A stretch of 40,149 nt of DNA from Lebetimonas sp. JH292. GTDB taxonomy: Bacteria; Campylobacterota; Campylobacteria; Campylobacterales; Nautiliaceae. The stretch lies in NCBI RefSeq assembly GCF_000523275.1, contig NZ_ATHQ01000003.1, positions 1-40,149 of the forward strand, read 5' to 3'. Positions 1 through 7,422 of this stretch are shown here, piece by piece. Under the pieces are notes generated by a model. That model was not told the DNA's origin. It did not search any database and was given only the letters and a program-made list of their open reading frames with translations. The position numbers and the translations under genes are program-made. Positions within the stretch are counted from its first letter, which is position 1. Each line of letters starts with the position of its first letter.

Positions 1-19
1 AGATGTGTATAAGAGACAG
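1..19. other. Residual Tn5/Nextera mosaic-end adapter
   Basis: These 19 bases match exactly the hyperactive-Tn5 mosaic end that Nextera library preparation adds (begins AGATGTG, ends GAGACAG). They lie at the very edge of the sequence, where untrimmed adapter is expected. They are therefore a library artefact, and genomic sequence starts at about base 20. Confidence 0.97.
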
Positions 20-354
20 GATAATAAATGTAAAAGTTATAATTATAGTAGATGCGAAAATTCCAGGAATTCCTACAGCCGCTATGTTTGAAATGTTATT
101 CTAAAACCGTAAAATATAATTGCAGCTCTTAAAAGTGTTTTAGTGGAAAAATTAATTCCAGGATTCCATTCCTCAGGCAAATGCATTCTTAATGTATTTG
201 CATAAAATGCACCAATTACTATACCTATAATCAAAGGTGAGAGTCCTAAATTTTTAAAAAACTCAAAACTTGCTATATACCATGCAGCCGTTGAAAAAAG
301 TGCTACAAATAAAATTCCGTTTAGTGTATGGGGTAATTGGGTTTTTGTAAACAT
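20..354 (-). pseudogene. YeiH/UPF0324-family putative sulfate exporter, N-terminal part, frameshifted
   Basis: The reading frame from the ATG at 354 encodes a hydrophobic N-terminus typical of the YeiH (UPF0324) membrane exporter family, including the stretch GLSPLIIGIVIGA and the conserved YGFRITFQ segment. That frame stops at about 82. Shifting by one base in the TTT run at 87-89 restores the expected continuation (NIAAVGIPGIF and then another membrane segment), which runs into the adapter. A single missing base therefore breaks the gene, either as a real mutation or as a read-end error. The start at 354 is chosen because AAGGAG lies six bases upstream; an earlier in-frame ATG at 441 would run across the promoter. 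Family members have about ten membrane segments, so most of the protein lies outside the window. It is divergent from a LysR gene, as in the E. coli yeiH/yeiE pair. Confidence 0.8.
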
Positions 355-451
355 ATAACTCCTTTTTTTTTGTGAAATTATAATTATTTGTTTTAGATTT
401 AAAAAATTAAAAAAATTTGTTAAAATAATTAAAAAAATCAATGGATAAAAA
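355..451. promoter_or_regulatory. Divergent promoter region between yeiH-like and LysR genes
   Basis: This 97-bp AT-rich spacer separates two divergent genes. On the minus strand a TATAAT hexamer lies at 377-382, followed by the AAGGAG ribosome site of the exporter. A TAAAAT-like hexamer around 420 could serve the regulator on the plus strand. LysR regulators usually bind such spacers and control the divergent gene, so autoregulation and control of the exporter are likely but inferred. Confidence 0.5.
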
Positions 452-1324
452 ATGACACTTAAAGAATTGAATATATTTTATGAACTTTGCAAATATAATT
501 CCCCTAGTGTGGTTGCCAAAAGATTAAATGTTTCTCAAAGTGCCGTGTCTTTAGCTTTAAAATCTCTTGAAAAGGATTTGGGAGTTAATTTATTTAACAG
601 AATTGGAAAAAAACTTGTTTTAAATGAATATGGCCGTGTTTTTAAAGAAAAAACATATAAAAATTATACCGAGTTAATAGATGCAAAACATCTTTTTAAT
701 GAAAATAATTTAATAGGAGAAATGAATATAATTACCAGTAAAACCATAGGAAGTTTTGTTTTACCCAAAATTATTTATATATTTAAACAGAATTATCCCA
801 AAATTTCAATAAATAAAAAAAATGAAAATTCAAAATTTATTGTTAATTCCATCCTTGAGGGGAAAACTGATTTTGGTTTTATTGAAAATGAAATTGACAA
901 TAAAAACATAATCAAAGAAAAAATCGGGGAGGACAGGCTGATAATTGTAAGCAGTGATAAAAAATTAAAAAAAGAATACTTTATAGATGAACTTTTCAAT
1001 AAAAGATGGATTTTGAGAGAAGCTGGTTCCGGTACAAGAGAAATGTTTTTAAATGCAATTTATGATATCGATTTACCTGTTTTTTATGAAACAAACTCAA
1101 TAAGCGAAATAAAAATGCTTTTAAAAAATCCTGATGTAATAACCTGTATTTCCGAATATGCTGTTAAAGAAGAAATAAAAAGAGGTGAGTTATTTAAAAT
1201 AAAAATAAAGAATTTAAATTTAAAAAGGAATTTTTATCTTGTTTATCATAAAAATAAAATAAAAACAAAAATATTTGAAAAATTTAGTGAATTTATAAAA
1301 AAGAATTTAAAGACTATTCAATGA
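452..1324 (+). CDS. LysR-family transcriptional regulator (YeiE/CysB-like)
   Basis: A 290-residue protein with a LysR winged helix-turn-helix at about residues 1-60 (SPSVVAKRLNVSQSAVSLAL followed by LEKDLGVNLFNR) and a periplasmic-binding-like effector domain from about residue 90 to the end. The length is normal for the family. It is divergent from a YeiH-type exporter, the usual arrangement for YeiE-type regulators, so that exporter is the most likely target. Its stop overlaps the start of the first permease gene by four bases (ATGA), so the permease pair downstream is probably in the same transcript and perhaps the same regulon. The effector cannot be told from the sequence. Confidence 0.88.
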   Translation: MTLKELNIFYELCKYNSPSVVAKRLNVSQSAVSLALKSLEKDLGVNLFNRIGKKLVLNEYGRVFKEKTYKNYTELIDAKHLFNENNLIGEMNIITSKTIGSFVLPKIIYIFKQNYPKISINKKNENSKFIVNSILEGKTDFGFIENEIDNKNIIKEKIGEDRLIIVSSDKKLKKEYFIDELFNKRWILREAGSGTREMFLNAIYDIDLPVFYETNSISEIKMLLKNPDVITCISEYAVKEEIKRGELFKIKIKNLNLKRNFYLVYHKNKIKTKIFEKFSEFIKKNLKTIQ

Positions 1325-1743
1325 AAAGATTTTTTTATATTTTAAAAAATTCTTTTAAAGAGCTAATTTTTATGCTCCCTCTTTTTTTAGCAGTAATCGG
1401 GCTTGTGGGGCTTTTTCAGGTTTTTGTATCAAAAGATTTATTGGCTTCTTTTTTTAGCGGAAATCCTGTAACGGATACGCTTAGCGGAACTGTTGCGGGG
1501 GCTGTGGCCGTGGGGCAGGCGATTGTCAGTTATATTATAGGCGGAGAACTGTTAAAAGAAGGGGTCTCAATGTATGCTGTGAGCTCTTTTATTCTGGCAT
1601 GGGTGACTCTTGGTATTGTTCAGCTTCCGGCGGAAGCTGAAATTTTAGGTGTGAAATTTACAGTTTACAGAAATCTGCTCTCCTTTATTTTTACCATTAT
1701 TGTTTCTGTGTCTGTTGTATTGACACTAAAGGCAATAAATTGA
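1321..1743 (+). CDS. Permease half-protein 1 (DUF318/ArsP-like, COG0701 type)
   Basis: A 140-residue integral membrane protein with about four hydrophobic segments. Its glycine-rich middle, including SGTVAGAVAVGQAIVSYIIG and later AWVTLGIVQLPAEA, resembles one half of the DUF318/ArsP permease family, whose usual members have 300 or more residues and eight or more membrane segments. The start overlaps the LysR stop (ATGA), and its own stop overlaps the next gene (TTGA), so the two halves are translationally coupled. Together the two proteins would make about one full-length permease. No metal-binding motif identifies the substrate. The family is known for organoarsenical export and related roles, but no substrate is claimed here. 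Confidence 0.7.
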   Translation: MKRFFYILKNSFKELIFMLPLFLAVIGLVGLFQVFVSKDLLASFFSGNPVTDTLSGTVAGAVAVGQAIVSYIIGGELLKEGVSMYAVSSFILAWVTLGIVQLPAEAEILGVKFTVYRNLLSFIFTIIVSVSVVLTLKAIN

Positions 1744-2219
1744 AGTTTCGTGGAATAAAATTTTTAACAAGTGTTATAATTATATATACAATTGTTGCTG
1801 TTTTCAATTATGATAAATTTGTTTTTGCTTTGGGAAACAGTGAAAAAATTTTAATTAGAATAATACCGATTTTATTGGTAGTGGTTTTAATAACGGCAAT
1901 TATAAATTATTTTGTAAGTCCTAAAAAACTGATTAAATATTTTTCAAATAAAAAAATGGGATATTTGATAGCTTTAATTGCCGGAGTTGTTTCTCACGGT
2001 CCAATGTATGGATGGTATCCTTTGATTGAAAATTTAAAAAAAAGAGGTTTAAATTACGGATATATTGCAACTTTTTTTTATGCAAGGGCTATAAAAGTGC
2101 CACTTCTTCCTATAATGCTAAATTATTTCGGCTGGAAATTTACTTTTTTTATTTCTTTGTATACGCTGATTGCGGCATTGATGGAAGGGCTGATTATTGA
2201 TAAAATTTTTAAGAATTAA
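1740..2219 (+). CDS. Permease half-protein 2 (DUF318/ArsP-like)
   Basis: A 159-residue membrane protein with four to five hydrophobic segments, read from a TTG codon that overlaps the stop of the preceding half-permease. The motif HGPMYGWYPLIENLKKRG and the later ARAIKVPLLP recall the second half of DUF318/COG0701 permeases. The two-gene layout is known in some archaea and anaerobic bacteria. The partner at 1321-1743 probably pairs with it in the inner membrane. The 3' end overlaps the convergent radical SAM gene by four bases. Confidence 0.68.
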   Translation: MKFRGIKFLTSVIIIYTIVAVFNYDKFVFALGNSEKILIRIIPILLVVVLITAIINYFVSPKKLIKYFSNKKMGYLIALIAGVVSHGPMYGWYPLIENLKKRGLNYGYIATFFYARAIKVPLLPIMLNYFGWKFTFFISLYTLIAALMEGLIIDKIFKN

Positions 2220-3175
2220 ACAGCTTCTTTTTTTAAAATTCTTGAAAAATAAAAATGGTTGTTATAAAAAGTTTTTTTTATTAACTGTTTTTTTATAAGA
2301 TTTTCAACATCCAGCCATGAGGCATTTGATTTTTTTAAAAATTTCTCAAGTGCGTCTTCTCTTATCGGATGCACTGATGTAATGGCAAGGATGTCTTTTT
2401 CAAAATCATTTGTATAAGTGAAATTGTCTCCTTCGTATTGAACTAAAAGTTCGGTGTTTAATCCGTAATCATTGAAAATTAAATATGCTCTGTTTATATT
2501 TTCTTCATCCGGAATTTGAATATTATTTTCTGCCGGAGGTCTTATTGGAATTGAAATATAAGCTTTATTAGGATTTAAAGTTTTTATAAAATCGGCTGTT
2601 TTTTTAAGTGATTCTTCATCGTCATTTATGTTTTTTACAAGCATTGTTTCGGTATTTAATAAACCTTTGTATTTTTTTGAAAAATCAATATATCCTTTTT
2701 TTATATCTTCAAAATTCAATTTTCCATGGGGCCTGTCTATTTTTTTCCATATAGATTTAACTGCGGAATCTACTTTTAAACTAACCCAATCAAAATTCAT
2801 TAAATCGTTTTGCACATCTTTCCTATACATCAATGAACCGTTGGTTATTATTGCAAGTTTTATGTTAAATTCTTTTAAAAGGTTCGCTTCTTTGGCCAGA
2901 TTTATGTCTAAAGTAGGTTCTCCGTCGGGTACAAATGCAAGATAATCAATTTTTTCGTTTTTTTCTTTTAAAGAAGAAATCCTTTTTTTTGCACTTAAAT
3001 AAATATCCTCAGGATTATAAAAAGTTTCTCTTTTAATGCTCATTTTTAAAGTGTTTCCCAGCTGGCAGTAAATACACGCATATGAACATATTTTTGCAGG
3101 AATATTGTTTATTCCCAGACTTCTTCCAAGTCTTCTTGAAGGAACAGGCCCGTATGTTAGTTTGTTTATATCCAT
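2216..3175 (-). CDS. Radical SAM protein, COG0731 (wyosine synthase-like) family
   Basis: A 319-residue protein. The radical SAM cluster motif CSYACIYC (CxxxCxxC) lies at about residues 31-38, preceded by YGPVPSRRLGRSLG, which is characteristic of COG0731. DGEPTLDIN at about 84-92 is the GGE-like SAM-binding segment, and VKVD-like strands follow. It should bind one [4Fe-4S] cluster and cleave S-adenosylmethionine. The archaeal relatives include the wyosine-forming Taw1, but bacterial members have no settled substrate, so the exact reaction is not assigned. A GAAAG element precedes the ATG, and the TATAAT for this strand is at 3206-3211. Confidence 0.85.
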   Translation of the reverse strand: MDINKLTYGPVPSRRLGRSLGINNIPAKICSYACIYCQLGNTLKMSIKRETFYNPEDIYLSAKKRISSLKEKNEKIDYLAFVPDGEPTLDINLAKEANLLKEFNIKLAIITNGSLMYRKDVQNDLMNFDWVSLKVDSAVKSIWKKIDRPHGKLNFEDIKKGYIDFSKKYKGLLNTETMLVKNINDDEESLKKTADFIKTLNPNKAYISIPIRPPAENNIQIPDEENINRAYLIFNDYGLNTELLVQYEGDNFTYTNDFEKDILAITSVHPIREDALEKFLKKSNASWLDVENLIKKQLIKKTFYNNHFYFSRILKKEAV

Positions 3176-3241
3176 TTTTAAGCTTTCAAATTTTTAATAT
3201 TTAAAATTATAACATAGTATAATTTCATAAAAAAGAAAAAA
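3176..3241. promoter_or_regulatory. Divergent promoters for radical SAM gene and dgkA
   Basis: Two TATAAT hexamers sit within 18 bases of each other: minus-strand at 3206-3211 (radical SAM gene) and plus-strand at 3218-3223 (dgkA). No clear -35 boxes are seen, as is usual for Campylobacterota sigma-70 promoters. Confidence 0.6.
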
Positions 3242-3595
3242 ATGAAACCGAAATATTCTTTAAAAAAGAATTTTTTATATGCAATGGACGGTGCAAAAGA
3301 AGTATTTAAAGAAGTTTCTTTCAAAATAGAAATATTCTTTTTTGTTTTGATGAGTGTTGTATTGGTAATACTTCCTTATCCTTTGTGGGCGAAAATATTT
3401 ATGTTTTCAAGTATGCTTTTCCCGATTATTGCGGAAATTTTTAACACCGCTATAGAAAAAACGGTCGATTTGGCAAGTGAAGATTTTCATCTTTTGGCGA
3501 AAAAAGCAAAAGATATTTCCGCATTTGGGGTTTTTGTAAGTGTTTTTATTCCTGTTTTTGTCTGGGGAGGGTTTATAATTTATTTTTGGAGTTAA
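3242..3595 (+). CDS. dgkA: Diacylglycerol kinase (DgkA)
   Basis: A 117-residue inner-membrane protein with three hydrophobic segments. The family signature is present as EIFNTAIEKTVDLASEDFH, with the catalytic glutamates and the AKDISAFGV segment that lines the active site. DgkA phosphorylates diacylglycerol to phosphatidic acid with ATP and recycles lipid turned over during envelope synthesis. The length fits the family. The start has only a weak purine-rich ribosome site, but a TATAAT lies about 20 bases upstream. The MFS gene begins one base after its stop, so the two are probably cotranscribed. Confidence 0.93.
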   Translation: MKPKYSLKKNFLYAMDGAKEVFKEVSFKIEIFFFVLMSVVLVILPYPLWAKIFMFSSMLFPIIAEIFNTAIEKTVDLASEDFHLLAKKAKDISAFGVFVSVFIPVFVWGGFIIYFWS

Positions 3596-3596
3596 A

Positions 3597-4733
3597 ATGA
3601 TAAACAAAAATATTGTGGCTTTAGGGTTTGTAAGTTTTTTTACGGATATGGCAAGCAGTATGGTTACTTCTATTTTGCCTCTTTTTATTGTTTACGTTTT
3701 AAACGAAGGTGTTGATAAACTGGGATATGTCGTTGCAATTGCAACTTTTGTGTCATACATTTTCAGAATTTTTTTTGGTTTTTTATCCGACAGATATCAG
3801 ATTGTAAAACCGTTTGTTGTTACAGGTTATATAATTTCGGCCGTTACAAAACCTTTACTTTATTTTTCACATACTTATAAAAGTATAGCCCTTTTAAGGG
3901 CTCTTGAGAGAATGGGAAAGGCGATAAGGGCGGCTAGTAAAGATAGTTTAATCAGCGCTTACAGCGGGGCTAAAAGTGGAAAAAGCTTCGGTTTTCATAA
4001 AATGCTTGACGTTGCGGGTGAAATGAGCGGGGCCATGATTGCTTTTTTGGCTCTTTATTATCTGGGGAAAAATGAAAACATTTTCAGGGATATTTTTGCA
4101 TTTACATTGATACCGGGAATCATAGCGGTAATAATTGTCGCTTTTTTTGTGAATGACGCCCCATACAAAAGAAAAAAAACGGAATTTGATTTTTCAAAAG
4201 ACAGAAAACTTCTTGGAATTTTAGTTATATATTTTCTGTTTGTTTTTTTTATGTTTAACGATTCGTTTTTTATAATAAAAGCTAAGGAAGCAGGAATTGA
4301 TATGGCTTTTATTCCTTTATTTATAGTGCTTTATAATTTTACTCAGACAGTTTCAAGTTATTATTTTGGAATTCAGATAGATAAAATCGGCAGTAAAAGT
4401 ATTTTGTCTATGGGTTTTGTATTTGGAATTCTTTCTATGCTTATGCTTTTATATAATGAAATTGTTTTAGCTTTTATATTTTTGGGTATTTTTACGGTTT
4501 CAAGCTTAAATGCAATAAGGAGTTATATTTCAAATTTTGCAGTGAATAAATCAACCGTTTACGGTATATTTTACGGAGGTGTCGCAATAAGCGGAGCTCT
4601 TGGGGCAGGTGTTATAGGAAATATCTGGCAGTTTTTCGGGGAAATGAAAGCCCTTTATTTTTCCTTAACAGGTTTATGTGTTGTGTTTTTATATTTTATT
4701 ATAAAGGAGATTTATGTTAAAGCCCATAATTAG
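3597..4733 (+). CDS. MFS transporter
   Basis: A 378-residue protein with about 12 hydrophobic segments. The cytoplasmic loop between helices 2 and 3 carries the major-facilitator signature (FFGFLSDRYQ). A later loop reads RMGKAIRAASKDSLIS followed by GKSFGFHKMLD, the pattern of an MFS subfamily whose substrates are not defined. The ribosome site GGAG sits in the last codons of dgkA. It overlaps the next gene by 20 bases. No neighbour points to a substrate; export of a small molecule is possible. Confidence 0.85.
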   Translation: MINKNIVALGFVSFFTDMASSMVTSILPLFIVYVLNEGVDKLGYVVAIATFVSYIFRIFFGFLSDRYQIVKPFVVTGYIISAVTKPLLYFSHTYKSIALLRALERMGKAIRAASKDSLISAYSGAKSGKSFGFHKMLDVAGEMSGAMIAFLALYYLGKNENIFRDIFAFTLIPGIIAVIIVAFFVNDAPYKRKKTEFDFSKDRKLLGILVIYFLFVFFMFNDSFFIIKAKEAGIDMAFIPLFIVLYNFTQTVSSYYFGIQIDKIGSKSILSMGFVFGILSMLMLLYNEIVLAFIFLGIFTVSSLNAIRSYISNFAVNKSTVYGIFYGGVAISGALGAGVIGNIWQFFGEMKALYFSLTGLCVVFLYFIIKEIYVKAHN

Positions 4734-5145
4734 CCATCAAAAAGAGATAAAAGATATTTATAAAAAAATGAAATTTTTAAGGGATAATTTTAATCTGGAA
4801 AATCAGGACGCCTTTTATGAAGAATTAATTGACTTTATTGAAAAAATTAAAAATGAGCTTGAATATCATTTTAATTTACAGTTTTATTCCGTAACCCAGG
4901 AAAAAGCAAAAAAATTTGTTTTGGAAAATAAACTTGTCAGGGATATCCTTTTTAGGATGCTTGATAATATGAAAATAAAATGTAAAGAAAAATCAATGGA
5001 TGCTTTTTTAAAATTTGATGATTTTGAAGAAATTTTAAGGGCTTATTTTAAAAAAGAAAAAGGTCTTTTTATTCAGGAATTAAAATCTGTTTTAGATGAA
5101 AAAGAGTTAGAAGAAATTGAAAATAATTTGCAAAAATTGATTTAA
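4714..5145 (+). CDS. Small helical protein, possible degenerate hemerythrin-like (HHE) fold
   Basis: A 143-residue, charged, all-helical protein without a signal peptide. Spacing and ends resemble an HHE four-helix bundle: ISHQKEIKDIY at the start, LEYHFNLQF at about 49-57, and a C-terminus close to the usual end (KKEKGLFIQELKSVLDEKELEEIE). Only His8 and His52 are in ligand-like places; the other expected histidines read Asn or Tyr, and the glutamate after His52 reads Gln. If the resemblance is real, the di-iron site is lost. The start at 4714 has AAGGAG seven bases upstream, inside the MFS gene. It could simply be an unrelated helical protein. Confidence 0.6.
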   Translation: MLKPIISHQKEIKDIYKKMKFLRDNFNLENQDAFYEELIDFIEKIKNELEYHFNLQFYSVTQEKAKKFVLENKLVRDILFRMLDNMKIKCKEKSMDAFLKFDDFEEILRAYFKKEKGLFIQELKSVLDEKELEEIENNLQKLI

Positions 5146-5159
5146 TATGTTAAATTAAA

Positions 5160-5426
5160 TTGAAAGATTTTTTTGATGAAAATAAAACACCTAAAGACAA
5201 ATTTTTTGAAATTGTTTTTAATGCAAATAAAAATTTAGTAATTGACGAATTGGAAGATGTGTTCAAAAGGCTTGCAGCATTGGAAATTTTGGCTGAAGAG
5301 TGTTTTGGGGATGAAGTGGATCAAAAAATAAACGAAGTTGTTTTCAATAAATCTGATGAATTTGAAGAGATGCAAAATGATTTGTATATTGATATCATGT
5401 CAAAGATTCTGACAAAAAATGAATAA
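5160..5426 (+). CDS. DUF2018 family protein (HP0242-like)
   Basis: An 88-residue acidic helical protein. The pattern TPKDKFFEIVFNANKNL, then RLAALEILAEE, and the ending IMSKILTKNE matches Helicobacter pylori HP0242 as recalled (ending SMANILSGNE). HP0242 is known for a knotted homodimer structure and has no known function. In H. pylori the family member also lies just upstream of ispB with one small gene between, exactly as here. The start is a TTG at 5160 with a poor ribosome site; the only later in-frame ATGs would remove most of the protein. Its end overlaps the next gene by eight bases. Confidence 0.8.
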   Translation: MKDFFDENKTPKDKFFEIVFNANKNLVIDELEDVFKRLAALEILAEECFGDEVDQKINEVVFNKSDEFEEMQNDLYIDIMSKILTKNE

Positions 5427-5796
5427 AATTTTTTTATTATTTTTACCTCTTTTTCTTTTGGCTGTGCCTCTCAGATTCCCACATACTGTTAAATTAAAAA
5501 AAGACCAGCTTTTTAAAATGGATGTTTATTATTTAAAGAAGGTTTATCCGTTTGAGATGAGATGGACTTTATATATCAACGATATTATTACCGTTTTATA
5601 CAGATATGACAATTTACCAAGACAAGTTGAGCTTCAGCAGGTTTTTTCCCAAAACGCATTTAAAGTACCCGTTGCCAAAATTCCCGAGAATTATCCCTAT
5701 TTTTATATAAAATTTGACGGTTTTAATGGTAAAATTGCAATATTTACAATATATCTGTTTAACGGCAAAAAAGTAAAAGCGGATTTAAAGGAATAA
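5419..5796 (+). CDS. Predicted exported protein of unknown function
   Basis: A 125-residue protein starting with a short Lys residue and a hydrophobic stretch (IFLLFLPLFLLAV), which reads as a signal peptide or membrane anchor ending near residue 16. The rest is rich in aromatic residues and alternates like beta strands, suggesting a small periplasmic beta domain. No family is recognised. It overlaps the DUF2018 gene and is followed one base later by the polyprenyl synthase gene, a position equal to that of HP0241 in H. pylori; orthology is likely but only positional. Confidence 0.7.
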   Translation: MNKIFLLFLPLFLLAVPLRFPHTVKLKKDQLFKMDVYYLKKVYPFEMRWTLYINDIITVLYRYDNLPRQVELQQVFSQNAFKVPVAKIPENYPYFYIKFDGFNGKIAIFTIYLFNGKKVKADLKE

Positions 5797-5797
5797 A

Positions 5798-6658
5798 ATG
5801 TATTTTGATATTTTAGATGAAATGTTTAAGGATTTTGAAGAATATAAAGACATACAAAAAGGAAAAGGCGTCAGGGGCAAGTTAATAACAATTATAAACC
5901 CTGAGGCTGAAAAACTCGCAGCTGTGGTAGAAGCCGTGCATCTGGCAAGTTTATTGCATGATGACGTGATTGACGAAGCCGACATACGAAGAGGTGTGAA
6001 ATCCATTAATGCAAAATACGGGGAATTCAGCGCTGTTATGCTAGGGGATATTATTTATTCAAGAGCTTTTTACGAGCTTGTTGATTTTGGTGAAAAAATA
6101 GCTAAAATTATTTCAAACGCCGTATATCTGCTTTCTCAGGGAGAACTTGAAGATGTAAAACTCTCAAACAAAATAAACCTTGATAAGAATAAATATATGC
6201 AGATGATTTATAAAAAAACAGCTTCATTAATTGAAGCTGCGTGCAAGGCAGCGGCACTTACAAAAGGGTATGATGAAAACGATTTCGGATTGTACGGTAA
6301 AAACATAGGGCTTGCTTTTCAGATAGTTGATGATGTTTTGGATATTACCCAGGATGAAAAAACACTTGGAAAACCCAATATGCACGATTTTAAAGAAGGA
6401 AAAACCACGCTTCCTTATATTTATCTGTTTGAAAGATTAAATAATGAAGAAAAAGAAAAATTAGTTTCACTTTTTAAAAAAGATTTAAGTGAAAGCGAAA
6501 AAAACTGGATAAAAGAGAAAATGCAAGAGGAAATGATTATAGAAAAATGTCTGCTGGAAGCCAAAAATTTGGTGGACAGCGCCAAAAAAGCCATTGAAAA
6601 ATATAACATACAAAAATTAGAAATTCTGGCGGATAAAATTGTAAACAGGACTAAATAA
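5798..6658 (+). CDS. ispB: Long-chain polyprenyl diphosphate synthase (IspB-like)
   Basis: A 286-residue trans-prenyltransferase. The first aspartate-rich motif is LLHDDVIDEADIRRG at about residues 51-65 (DDxxD without the two-residue insert typical of farnesyl synthases), and the second is IVDDVLDITQD at about 175-185. GKP-like (TLGKPNMHDFKEGK) and KTASL segments complete the active site. The enzyme adds isopentenyl units to an allylic diphosphate to make the side chain of the quinone, here presumably menaquinone. The chain length cannot be read with certainty. AAAGGAA lies just before the ATG. Its 3' end overlaps the convergent ParA gene by eight bases. Confidence 0.88.
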   Translation: MYFDILDEMFKDFEEYKDIQKGKGVRGKLITIINPEAEKLAAVVEAVHLASLLHDDVIDEADIRRGVKSINAKYGEFSAVMLGDIIYSRAFYELVDFGEKIAKIISNAVYLLSQGELEDVKLSNKINLDKNKYMQMIYKKTASLIEAACKAAALTKGYDENDFGLYGKNIGLAFQIVDDVLDITQDEKTLGKPNMHDFKEGKTTLPYIYLFERLNNEEKEKLVSLFKKDLSESEKNWIKEKMQEEMIIEKCLLEAKNLVDSAKKAIEKYNIQKLEILADKIVNRTK

Positions 6659-7313
6659 TCTCTTTTAAAAGTTTTTCATAGACTCTTGATATTTTGTCTT
6701 TGGGATATTTTTCCACTACGCTCATTTTATCAACAGCCATTCTCTCAATTCTTTCGTCTTTTGGAATATACGTTTTAAGATACTGTGATTTAGGAAGCTT
6801 TAAAATACATTTTATAATTTCCCTGTGTGCGGGTTTCCTTTCAAAGGCGTTTACAAAAAGTTTAATGTTTTTATTTAAATTCTCTTTTACCAGCTGGTTA
6901 TAAGTCCTTAGTGATAAAATATTGGGAAGAACCGGAACAATTACAATGTCTGAATATTTTACGATATCTTTTGTAAGGGGACTTAAAACCGCAGGGGCGT
7001 CTATAATTATTATGTCATATAAACTTTTTATGTCCTGAAGTATTGCTTTTATAGAATTTTTATATCTTTGAAGTGAAGTGTCTGCCGGAATAATGTCTAT
7101 ATTGCTGTATTTTGTGTTTTTGATTATTTTTTCTACAGGCTTTTTATAAATTTTTCTTTTTTTCGGATTTTTATTAAAAAAATAACTGCTAGCTCCCTGA
7201 ATGTCTAAGTCCCATAATAAAACTTTACTGTTTTTGGCAGCTGCATATGTTAAATTAACAGATGTTGTGGTTTTGCCCACCCCTCCTTTTATATTATAAA
7301 CGGCTATAATCAA
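6651..7313 (-). CDS. Orphan ParA/MinD-family ATPase
   Basis: A 220-residue cytosolic ATPase. It begins with the deviant Walker A motif KGGVGKTT at residues 9-16 with both lysines, then the A' aspartate in LLWDLDIQGASS, and a Walker B-like strand in DIIIIDAPAVLSP. No ParB gene, centromere-like iteron or chromosome-partition partner lies nearby, so it is not an obvious parABS component. Relatives position plasmids, chemoreceptors, carboxysomes or other cargo on the nucleoid. It is divergent from a polyphosphate kinase gene with a 109-bp shared spacer. A role in placing polyphosphate granules is conceivable but purely an inference. Confidence 0.85.
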   Translation of the reverse strand: MIIAVYNIKGGVGKTTTSVNLTYAAAKNSKVLLWDLDIQGASSYFFNKNPKKRKIYKKPVEKIIKNTKYSNIDIIPADTSLQRYKNSIKAILQDIKSLYDIIIIDAPAVLSPLTKDIVKYSDIVIVPVLPNILSLRTYNQLVKENLNKNIKLFVNAFERKPAHREIIKCILKLPKSQYLKTYIPKDERIERMAVDKMSVVEKYPKDKISRVYEKLLKEII

Positions 7314-7422
7314 TAAATCCCCTTTTTAAAAGTTAAAAGTGTAAAGTGAAATTTTTTCATTTTTCAATTTTAACTTTTTACTTGTTAATTGGTATAATAT
7401 CAAAAAATACCGGGGGTTGTAA
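7314..7422. promoter_or_regulatory. Divergent spacer parA-like / ppk2 with inverted repeat and TATAAT
   Basis: A TATAAT lies at 7393-7398, about 25 bases before the PPK2 start. Upstream, between roughly 7328 and 7381, AAAAGTTAAAA is mirrored by TTTTAACTTTT with further pairing of TGAAA and TTTCA inside. This long AT-rich inverted repeat could be an operator shared by both genes or a weak hairpin. Confidence 0.45.

Noticed and set aside
361-380. Phase-variable homopolymer at the yeiH-like ribosome site
   Set aside because: The run of A/T bases there is common in this AT-rich sequence, and no poly-G or long repeat tract in a coding start suggests contingency switching.
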